Assembly (NCBI RefSeq): GCF_027172205.1 | Contig: NC_070614.1 | Span: forward strand, 47,804,001 to 47,868,000 | Direction: 5' to 3' | From: Podarcis raffonei | Taxonomy: Eukaryota; Chordata; Lepidosauria; Squamata; Lacertidae | DNA length: 64,000 nucleotides | Shown: positions 24,421 to 35,821 of the stretch, piece after piece | Layout: each line of letters starts with the position of its first letter | Numbering within the stretch: position 1 is the first letter of the stretch | The notes under the pieces: model-generated | Told to the model about the DNA's origin: nothing | The model's database searches: none | Seen by the model: the letters and a program-made list of their open reading frames with translations, nothing else | Translations under genes and position numbers: made by a program

Positions 24421-24470
<50 letters not shown>
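24163..24470 (+). mobile_element. L2/CR1-clade LINE 3' fragment with long AAT tail
   Basis: The start matches the L2 fragments at 38541 and 54309 (CTGCTCTTGATGG, CTTCTGAAGGAGCA). Most of the body is deleted before the 3' end GTGAACCGCCCTGAGACCTT, then about 120 bp of AAT/GAT repeats (24351-24470). Same site upstream of V2R-2, -3 and -4. Confidence 0.85.
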
Positions 24471-24471
<1 letters not shown>

Positions 24472-25422
24472 TCTGAATGGGAAATTGTCTCAATATACTG
24501 GCATCATCATCATGGGTTGACAAAAGAGTTTACTCCCTTTCTGTGCAGCGTGTTCCGAATCCAAATGTCCACCCATTTCTCACAGAGCTATTTATAACAA
24601 TAAGGAAAGGTTTCAAGGATTTTGTATTGATGTGTAATATGCAGTTTGTTCCTCACTTGAAACCCTCAAGATGCCACAAAGCGGTTTCTCTATGTATGGC
24701 ATTTCTAAATTAATAGAATCACTTTACAATTGCCCAGAAATGTTTTCAAGATGTTGTTCTTGCTTATTTGCTGCTCTGGGAGGAAGGGTGGGGTATAAAT
24801 ATAGATGAATGAATGGTAAATCGCCTAAATCTGTAAACTAAATCTGCATCCATCATTTAAAATGTATATCCTACCTAATTCCCCACAGTGGTAATTAAAA
24901 TGTGTTTGGCAGTTCAGCTGTGGGAAGGTGGCCGGAGGGGAGCTTTAGAGGAAACCACAAGTTTGACCACTTTGCTGGTCAACCAACAAACCAATATGAC
25001 TTGCTATGGATAATTTGTTTTGAGGTGAGGAGGAAACACCTGGTCTCCATTTGTTTGATTTGGACCTTTTAAAAGCAGGAAATGGAGAAGCTGCCTTCCA
25101 TTCTTGGGCATCATAGAATTCTAGAGTTGGGAAAGACCTCAAGAATCATCTAGTACAACCTCCTTTAATGCAAACTGAGATTGTGGCTGACAGGAAAATA
25201 GGATAACCTTTATCAATGTTATCAATAATATTTTATTTTATTTTAAAAAAAGTTAGGCATATTGCCAGCACACCTGGAAATGAATCTCATGAAACATAAA
25301 CTGCCACTTTATTAGCAATAAGGTGGAGGTTGTGACATAGAGCACTGAACAATAAATTAAACAATAATGTTAAAATAATGCAAGTGTTTTCAACTAAATA
25401 TCATTTATGTGTTATATAATGC

Positions 25423-25548
25423 AGGTGGAGGGGAACATTTGGCCCTCTAAATTTTGCTGACCTATAACTCCCATCACCCCTAGCCACTAGCCATACCTGC
25501 TTGAGATAAAAGGAGTTGTAGTTTATCAGCATCTGAAGGGCTCCACCT
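25423..25548. repeat. palindromic MITE-like repeat, 3' of V2R-3
   Basis: Ortholog within the duplicated unit of the repeat at 13182, with the same inverted ends and the same distance to exon 6. Confidence 0.6.
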
Positions 25549-26061
25549 TTCAATCACTTGCTGTCACAATGCCAGGCGATGAGTCGATCTGAAGGCACAT
25601 TTCCACACATGCATCCTCGTGGAGCAGATAGTGTCTTCCACAGCAAAACTGAGTCTTTGCATCCATCTTTCTAGCAGTTGCTGTTTCTTATGGCAAATGA
25701 ACAATCAGGAACTCACTTTAAGCTCCGAATTGTTCCTCTGAAAACATTGGTACCTGTGATACACTTACTGTCAACTCTATAGTCAGATGAGTGTGGATTG
25801 TTAGGAATGGTCTGGCAATTGGAATCATTCCTAGATGAAATTTGGCCCACCAGTCAGAGGTCCCTTACGCTTGTGCTAGGTTGACATAACATTTAATCCA
25901 CTTTAATTTCACAAATCTGAACTTTTTAGTACATGCTGGTACTTTTCCCACAAAAGAGTTAGAGACCAGAGGTACTTATAGTAACAACTTTACACTAAAC
26001 TCCTTAATATATAAAATCACAATAGAATAAAGAACTAAGATGCAATCTTTAGAAGAAATCT

Positions 26062-26963
26062 TTACATCTTTCTCCTTATTAGTTGCTCCCTGCTGTTCAG
26101 CTCAGGCTTCAGAACAATGATGTAGAATTTAGGGGCAAATATGCAGACCAACAATCCAGCACTGGAGGACAAGATGGAGAAGATCTCCACCAGCACCATG
26201 GATTTTCCTTTGGTGCTCAGATAGGTTGGAACAAAAGAAAGCCAAACACTGCAGAACAGCACCATACTGAAGGTAATAAACTTGGCTTCATTAAAACTGT
26301 CAGGTAATTTGCGAGCTGCAAATGCCACAATGAAGCTGGCAATGGCCAGGAGGCCCATGTAGCCCAGGACACAGTAAAACATGGTCACTGAGCCTTCATT
26401 ACATTGCACAATGGTTTCCTCTGTTACTGAGAGCATGTCTAGATCAGGGAATGGGGGAGAGGTCATCAACCACCCAGTACAAATACTCACTTGAATGAGT
26501 GAGCCGGAAAGGACAATGCAGTTGCTCAGTCTTTTCCCCACCCACTTCCTCATACTGGACCCAGGCTTGGTGGCCATGAAAGCTGCAACTACAGTGATGG
26601 TTTTGGCCAACACACAAGAAACAGCCACGGAGAAGATGATGCCAAAAGTGGGTTGTCGAAGAAGGCAGGTCATTTTGCCAGGGTAACCAATGAATAGAAA
26701 GGATGACAAGAAGCAGAGTAGGAGGGCAATGAGGAGAGCATAGGTGAGATCCCTGTTGTTGGCTTTGACAATGGGAGTGTCTTTGTGTTTAATAAAAGTT
26801 CCCAGCACCAAAATTGTAATTAGGGAACAAAGAACAGCAACTGATGTTAAGCCAATCCCTAAAGGTTCCTTATAGGACAGAAAGGTTATTAACTTGGGAA
26901 TGCATCCATTTTTGTTCTTGTTTGCATACTGATCTTCTGGGCATCTGAAGCAGTCGTCCATAT
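26062..26963 (-). CDS. V2R-3 exon 6, seven-transmembrane exon
   Basis: 902 bp, open, starts with [20 protein letters not shown] after acceptor TTTTTTCAG. Variants [20 protein letters not shown] near TM7 are its own. Confidence 0.95.
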
Positions 26964-29900
26964 CTGAAAAAATAGCATAAGGCCAAACTCCAATTGCTAT
27001 TCATGAGTGTCCTTTGCCTCCTACATCTAAGTAATCATTCCTCTTCTCAGAATCCAAGTAATTCTCTCTCTCCTCTAGTGGATGCAAGGAGCAGAGAAAA
27101 GCAAGATAGAGTTCTTACTAATGAGTTTGTTAAATCATCACAGCGCGAGACAAAGGAATCAGTCTGCTTCCCCATTAATGGTGTTGCTCCAAATGAGCTC
27201 CTCCTGCCTCCCTTCCTAGCAACAGCACTTCCCCTGATGGTGGCTGCCAGGAGCTAACTGTCTCTGAGTCCTTTGCTCTTGCACCCCCAATGAACACTGA
27301 GTTCTTGGATAAGAGGGTCAGAAATGCTCTCCAGTGATGACGTGTCAGCTGGCTGCTCTGTCTCACCTGGCTCTTCTCCCAACAGCTCCCAAGTCTTCTG
27401 TTCATCTGTCTCTGAGCTGTGACTTTCCTAAACCAACCAGTGTTATTCAATACAGTGGGACCTCTAGTTAAGAACTTAATTCGTTCTAGAGGTCTATTCT
27501 TAACCTGAAACTGTTTTTAACCTGAGGTACCACTTTAGCTAATGGGGCCTCCTTCTGCTGCCTTGTGGCTGCCATGCAATTTCTGTTCTCATCCTGAAGC
27601 AAAGTTCTTAACCCAAGGTACTGTTTCTGGGTTAGCGGAGTGTGTTACCTGAAATGTCTGTAACCTGATGTACCACTGTACTGCCTTCCTCTCCTCTGGA
27701 ATTTTCAGGAGAAGGGAGGGCAACCTCCACCATTTTCCTCCTCCTCAATCTCGTTCCCTTCAGTCCAGCCCCTGCACCTGTTTATCTCAATCTTCTGAAA
27801 TTAAGGAAATTGGTGGTCATGTAATATTATCTGAATTACCTTTTGAGCTGAACATATTGTAGCCTTGCTTAAAACATTTTGATTAATATTCATTTTTGAA
27901 AGGTTTTATAAACTTTCTGGAAGGCTGCAGAAAAAATGTTCATGCCACTCTAAGAAGGATAGCGTGGCTACATGCACAACATAGTATGTAAGTTTTTTAA
28001 ATCAATATGACTCATTAATCATTACTAGTCTTGTACGATGAAAAATGTCATTTACCCTTCTGGTTTGAAATCTTCCCTTCTGGACATGGAACACAATCGT
28101 AGCAGCAAAATTTCTGCCCTTCATTCCTTATCTTCCGATTACCGGGGCGGCAGTAGTCATTGCACGCAGAAATAGGCACCACCTATCAACAGGAAATTAT
28201 CTTATTTTTTTTGGAGAGGGGTTTTTAAATAAAGTTTGTTAAGGTTTGTAGATAAAAATACAAAACTTAATATCAAATATTTTCCCTCTCTTTTTTTGTC
28301 CAAACTAAGACTTTGATCTGAATACAATAAAAACATAAAGAGGTGTGGGAGGAAGAAAGGGATAAAGAAAGAGAAAGAGAGAAACAAAGAAAAAGAAATA
28401 GAAAAGAGGTTAAATGAGAGAGAGAAATAAAATTTAGTATGTAAGTGACTTCTGGTTCCTCCTCTGTCTGCTATAAATAAGCAATATTCACTTTAGCCAC
28501 TCCAATAAACACCTAGAAAGCCACTTTCTGTACACAAACATTACCGTCTATCCTCAAATCAAAATGTTATAATTAGTTTCAACAGCTATTCCATTGTTAG
28601 AATAATTGATCCTTCCATCTTTGTCCATATAAAAGTCTTGCAGCCATAATCCTATATTGTAGCAAAGTTCCATGGTCATTTTATAACTGTATATCCATAA
28701 GACCCAGGAAGAGTTTTGGCACAGAGAAAAGTGCATAGAGAAAAGACCATGTGTGGAAAATATTTAAAATTTTCATCAAGCTCCTAAGCCTGTCATGATA
28801 GAGTGAGGAATTCATGATTCACAGACCGTTTGAGCCAACACCAGCAAGCTAATGACACAAGTTAATGTAAAAGTCATCCACACAGGTCACAGAGCCTTTG
28901 GAAAAGTCTCTGGATCCAGAATTCATCCGAGAAGCACTTACCAGACTGCCTCCACTAACTGCAGCTTTTCAGTTCTGCTTGTAAGGTTTCCAATGAAGTT
29001 GGAAAATCCCTCCCCCACCCAAACCATGAAGACAATCTTAGGAGAGAAAAATCCTAACTGGCCCAAACAATGGTGATCACTTTACTTAAAATTGCATATG
29101 GTGAAGAAGAAGGATGGGGGGGGGCGCCGGCAAATGATAGACAATCTACATTATATGGCAGTGCATCTCTAATGCTGATACACATCAAAAACATAGCCCA
29201 GACTGGGCTTAGATGGTAATGAAATTGATGTCAACTGGTTCCTTTAGATGGAGGATGAATGATAGTCTGTTCAGGAATGAAGAAGTGACTAAGAAGGCCC
29301 AAAAAACCCTAAGAGATTATTTCGAGATGAACATGAACACTACAGTGGAAAAAAGAGTAATTTGGGATGCAAGCAAAGCGGTTATGAGAGGATTCCTAAT
29401 ACAACAGAATGCAATCAAGAAGAGAACTCAGAATGAAAAAAAGGATAAAATCCCTGAAAATAAAGGAAGGAGAGAAGAAACTCAGAGCAAAACCAAAGTC
29501 ACAGGAGATCTTGAAAGAGATAAAGTTATATCATGTACAATATATGAAGTTGATAAATCAGGAAATAGAATGGAAGATTAAACAGATGAGGCAAAAGACA
29601 TTTGAATCGGCAAATAAGTGTGGAAAATTGTTGGCCTGGCAGATGAAAAAAAGACAAAAACTCAATACTATTACAAACTTGGAAGTGGAAGGAAAGAATA
29701 TACAGAACCCAGTGGAGATCAGGAAGTGTTCAGAGATACTTTAAACAACTTTATACACAGGAAAAGCAAAAAGAAATGGACATTGATCGATTTCTGAAAA
29801 TAAATGGACTGCGTAAAATCTCTCAGGAAAAACAGCTAATGTTGAATTTTAAGATAACGGATCAGGAGGTGGAAGGGGCCATCCAGAACATGCAATTAGG

Positions 29901-32900
29901 CAAATCTCCAGGACCAGATGGTTTGACTTCAAGATATTACAGATCTTTGAAAGAATGGTTAATACAACCACTGAAGGAAGTCTGCAATGAAATATTGGAA
30001 GGAAGACAGGCACCAGAGTCGTGGAAGGAAGCTTACATTACACTTATACCGAAAATAGAGACTGAAAAGACACAGCTTAAGAACTACCGCCCTATATCGT
30101 TGCTTAATGTGGATTATAAAATTTTTGCAGCTATTTTGGCTAAAAAATTAAAAAAGGTGTTAGTAGAAGAAATCCATACAGACCAAGCGGGCTTTCTCCC
30201 GGGCAGACATTTGTCTGACAATACGAGGAATATAATTAATATTCTAGAAAAACTACAAGTGAATATCAATACGAAAGCAGTATTGATATTTGTGGATGCA
30301 GAGAAAGCCTTTGACAACATTTCTTGGAGTTTTATGAAGAAGAACCTACAGGGGATGGGGGTAGGACAAGGTTTTGAAAATGGTATAGGTGCAATTTATT
30401 CAGAACAAAAGGCAAAATTAATTGTGAACAATGTGATGACAGAAGAGTTTAAGATTGAAATAGGGACATGACAAGGGTGCCCAATTTCTCCATTGCTTTT
30501 TATATCGGTCCTCAAGGTTTTGTTAAACATGATTAGAAAGGACCAAGAGGTTAAAGGCATACAAGTGGGAGCTAAACAGTACAAATTGAAAGCATTTGCT
30601 GATGATTTAGTTTCGACTTTACAGGAGCCAGAACCTAGTACTAAAAGGGTACTGGAAGTGATTCAAGAATTTGGACAGGTTGCAGGTTTCAAGTTGAATA
30701 AGACGAAAACCAAGGTTTTAGAGAAAAATTTAACTGTGAATGAGGGAGAGAAGTTTCAGGAGGAGACAGGACTAACATTGGTTAAAAAAGTAAAATACTT
30801 AGGGGTTAATATGACTGCTAAAAATGTGAATTTATTTAAGAATAACTATGAAAAATGTTGGACTGAAGTGAAAAAGGATTTAGAATTATGGTCAAATTTG
30901 AAGCTATCATTATTAGGCCGAATTGCTGTGATAAAAATGAATGTGCTGCCAAGGATGTTATTTTTGTTTCAAACATTGCAAATTTTGGATAAGATGGATT
31001 GTTTCAAGAAGTGGCAGAAGGATATTTCCAGATTTGTTTGGCAGGGCAAGAAGCCTCGAATAAAATTTAAGATACTAACTGATGCTAAAGAAAGAGGTGG
31101 ATTTGCCCTGCCAGACCTCAAACTTTATTATGAATCAGCTGCTTTTTGCTGGCTGAGAGAATGGCTGCTTCTTGAAAACACCGAAGTGTTGGATTTAGAA
31201 GGTTTCAATAACGTATTTGGTTGGCATGCATATTTGTGGTATGATAAGGTAAAAGTACATAAAGCGTTTAAAAATCATATTGTTAGGAAAGCATTCTTTA
31301 ATGTTTGGATAAGATATAAGGACTTGCTAGAAAAGAAAACCCCAAGATGGTTGTCACCAATGGAAGCGAAGGCACAGAAAATACTCAATATGGAGGCCAA
31401 ATGGCCGAAATATCGGGAAATTCTGGAACAAGATGGAGACAGAATAAAATTGCAGAGCTTTGAAAAATTGAAAAATAAAGTGCGAGATTGGCTCCATTAT
31501 TACCAAATAATGGAAGCATATAAATTGGACAAAAAAGTTGGTTTCCAGGTGGAAAAATCAAAATTGGAAACAGAATTGTTAGATCCAAAAACTAAGAATT
31601 TGTCAAGAATGTATAACTTGCTGTTGAGATGGAACACTCAGGATGAAACGGTGAAATCAGCTATGATTAAATGGGCACAAGACGTTGGACATAACATAAT
31701 GATGGCTGACTGGGAACAGTTATGGACCACAGGTATGAAATTTACGGCATGTAATGCTCTAAGAGAAAATTTAATGAAAATGCTTTATAGGTGGTACATG
31801 ACACCAGTTAAGCTTGAAAAAATCTACCATTTTCCCGATAATAAATGTTGGAAATGTAAGGAGACTGAAGGTACATTCTTTCACCTTTGGTGGACATGCC
31901 CAAGGATTAGGACATTCTGGGAGATGATTTATAATGAAATGAAAAAGGTATTTAAATATACCTTTCTGAAGAAACCAGAGGCCTTTCTCCTGGGCATGGT
32001 CGGCCAATTGGTGTTAAAGAAGGATAGAACTTTTTTTATGTATGCAACAACAGCAGGAAGAATACTCATCGCGAAGTATTGGAAGACACAAGATTTACCC
32101 ACCAGGGAAGAATGGCAGATGAAGTTGATGGACTATATGGAACTGGCGGAAATGACTGGCAGAATCCGAGACCAGGGAGAGGAGTCGGTGGAAGAAGATT
32201 GGAAAAAGTTTAAAGACTATTTACAGAAATGTTGTAAAATTAATGAATGTTAGAAGAACGTTGGAATGAAGTGATATGGCTTCAGTAGAAAGGTTATAAG
32301 GAATTAAGTACAAATAGATTAATAGAGTATTAATGGAAAAATAAGGTTAAAATGTGTTAAGATAATTCTAGGACAGAAAACAGGGGAAGATGGAAAGGAA
32401 TTGCTGAAATAATTAATAGAAGTGGAATACAAAAAGGGAGGCGTGAGGAGGTCGTGGAAATATGTGAAAGAAAGACAACATATTGAAATTTCTTTTTCCC
32501 TTTTTCTTCTTTTTTTCGATGTGTTTTTAAATTGTTTTTGTTTTGTCTTGTTAGTAGTGTCTTTGTATTGTAATGTAATGTATTGTTTTTTCTTTGCTCT
32601 TTTTTTGTAAGTGTTTAAATTGTTGCAATAAATATTATTTTTTTAAAAAGGAATACAGAAATGGTTAGGGTTTTTTCAGCACTAATCTGTGTCAGGAGAC
32701 AATGGAAGAGTGGACCTTCGGGTTGAAGTCAAACCAATGGAAAGTTACAGCACTACCTAGATAGTAAAACGTGCCCTTCCAAAGTGCGATGCCCACTTAC
32801 CATTTAAAAGGGATATCAACTATTTTCGCCTCATTTTCCCCCCTCTATCTAATGTAAGCACTGCCATGTATAACTGTGGCATAGTAAACATTATTAAAAC

Positions 32901-35784
32901 AAAAGATTAGTTTTGTTTTGGAAGGTCATAATTGCATCCAGCTGGTACCAAAATTATTTTCATGCATTTATGAAAGAAATCAGTGATGGTTATGTTGAGA
33001 CACCTGAATGACCCATCTGAAGACACCTGAATGACCCCAGATGCCAGACCTGTTTAAAACCTTTGGGCCACATAATCTTGTCCTCATGAATGATGAATTC
33101 TCCTCCACCAAGAGCGTAGGGATTCACCGATCCTATTTTCAATTGAATGAAAGACTTATTTGGGAATGTGACCATGTTCATAATGTCAAATCCACCTCGT
33201 ATTTCTCTCTTATCAGTAAATGATACTGTTTCTCCAGCTGAGTTGTTAAATGAAATGTCATGGAAAAAATGGTGCAGCTAAGGAAAGAGACAAAATACAT
33301 GAAAGGAAAATAACAATATAGTGTTTTTGATAAAATGCCATGATTATCTGCCACCATTCTTTAGGGATATTTTTTACCTATACTTATGTAGCATCTTCTA
33401 ACAAAGACCAAGTATGAATCAGTTGTTTGATAGTAAATATTTTTCAGTGAATGAGACACGCAATAACATTTCAGCAGCTACTTGTTTCTGGCAATTGTGA
33501 TCAACCTTTTACTTTTTACCAATCTGTTCATTGAAATTGTCCAATATTTTCCTACTCTTCAATTGCAACACATTACCTTCCAAGGCTTCAGATCTTGAAA
33601 TTTTAATATTCCACTGTTTCCTGTTGCTCTTTTCTTTAAGCTAGTCAAGTATATGCCTTGCAAAACACGAGCCACAATGTAAACAGCCTGGTAGATACTG
33701 TAGCTGTGGCCGGTCATCCTCATTTCAAATACAGACCCTGGAAGACTCTGCAACTTTTCCTCCCCAGTACACATGTCATTTACCTCTACAGTTAGAACTG
33801 CATATGGAACAACTGATTGGTTCAAAATTTGGGAAAGGAGTACGGCAAGGCTGTATATTGTCTCCCTGCTTATTTAACTTATATGCAGAATTCATCATGC
33901 GAAAGGCTGGGCTGGATGAATCCCAAGCTGGAATTAAGATCGCCAGAGGAAATATCAACAACCTCAGATAGGCAGATGACACAACCTTGATGGCAGAAAG
34001 TGAGGAGGAATTAAAGAACCTTTTAATTAGGCTGAAATAGGAGAGTGCAAAATATGGTCTGAAGCTCAACATCAAAAAAATGAAGATCATGGCCACTGGG
34101 CCCATCACCTCCTGGCAAATAGAAGGGGAAGAAATGGAGGCAGTGAGAGATTTTACTTTCTTGGGCTCCATTATCAGTGCAGATGGTGACAGCAGTCACA
34201 AAATTAAAAGACACCTGCTCCTTGGGAGAAAGGCAATGACAAACCTAGACAGCATCTTAAAAAGCAGAGACATCACCTTGCCAACAAAGGTCCGTATAGT
34301 TAAAGCCATGGTTTTCCCAGTAGTGATGTATGGAAGTGTGAGCAGGACCATAAAGAAGGCTGATCGCGGAAGGATTGATTCTTTTGAATTATGGTGCTGG
34401 AGGAGACCCTTGAGGGTCCCATGGACTGCAAGAAGATCAAACGTATCCATTCTTAAGGAAATCAGCCCTGAGTGCTCACTGGAAGGACAGATCGTGAAGC
34501 TGAGGCTCCAATACTTTGGCCACCTCATGAGAAGAGAAGACTCCCTGGAAAAGACCCTGATGTTGGGAAAGATGGAGGGCACAAGGAGAAGGGGGCGACA
34601 GAGGATGAGATGGTTGGACAGTGTTCTCGAAGCTACTAACATGAGTTTGACCAAACTGCGGGAGGCAGTGGAAGACAGGAGTGCCTGGCGTGCTCTGGTC
34701 CATGGGGTCACGAAGAGTCGGACACGACTAAACTACTAAACAACAACAACAAATCTGTTCATTAAAATTGTCCGATATTTTGCTACTCTTCAATTGCAAT
34801 ACATTACCTGCCAAGGCTTCAGATCTTGAAATTTTAATATTCCACTGTTTCCTGTTGCCCTTTTCTTTAAGCTAGTCAAGTATATGCCTTGCAAAACACG
34901 AGCCACGACGTAAACAGCCTGGTAGATACTGTAGCTGTGGCCAGTCATGCTCATTTCAAATACAGACCCTGGAAGACTCTGCAACCTTTCCTCCCCAGTA
35001 CACGTGTCATTTACCTCTATTGGCACACCGGGATTTGGAAATGTACAATCAAATGCTTGCTCCCAGAAGTCCTTGAAAAAGCCATCTCCCTGTGTCCAGT
35101 AAAGTTTTATTCCCCGAAGAAATTCTTGGAACTGCGGGAGATTTTGTGAATGAATTGTGAAGGAAATAGCACCTTGGAAGATCTGCAGGCCCCAACTCCT
35201 TTGAAATCCTGTTGATATGAAATCAATCTGAGTTGTTATAATCCACACCTTTTTAAATGATGATATTTCCTTATTTCCAGTATCGCTTAGAAATAGAATA
35301 CTACTGAGCCATATAATTGTCATAGATTCTCCATACATCATAAATGCATTGGCTTTGTCATCTGTTAAATGAACATAAATATTTAAGCCTATATCATGAA
35401 CTTCCTCCAAGTCATGAAAACGGGGTATTTGTGGGATTCTTTGTGTGAAGGCTAAACAGATTCCATTATGAGAAAGTGATGGCTCCAGGGTCTCCAAGAA
35501 ATGTTCTCCACTATTATCATCGACAGTGAAGAGCCCAACCCAGGTCCATCTGAAATGCTTAAGCAAACTGATAATCCCCATATGCTGATGGGCTTCATTG
35601 GGCACCATGCGGTAAAATGGTACTTGGCTTCCATAATTTTTGTCTGGGGGAAATGATCCATATGTGAGCTAAAAGAAAATGTACATACGTTAAAGAGATT
35701 GTTTAGCAGCAGATGCCTGTTTATTCAAAAAAATACATTTAAAGGAATTTGTGGGTTAAATCCAAGAAGTTAGTTAGTTAGGTT

Positions 35785-35821
<37 letters not shown>

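Noticed and set aside
24367-24597. Poly-Ile reading frame (MIMIMIIMI...) and the mirrored poly-Leu frame
   Set aside because: Artefact of the AAT/GAT microsatellite tail of an L2 copy. The poly-Tyr frames at 40978 and 57369 are the same kind of artefact.
29776-32253. Reverse-transcriptase-like reading frame as a host gene
   Set aside because: Domain order, FADD motif, 5' truncation and T-rich 3' end identify an L1 copy; it has a stop and frame changes.
33050-35668. V2R-3 as a pseudogene because of the LINE in exon 3
   Set aside because: The duplicated flank leaves a complete exon 3 with acceptor and donor, and all six exons join in frame, so calling it dead is not supported by sequence alone.
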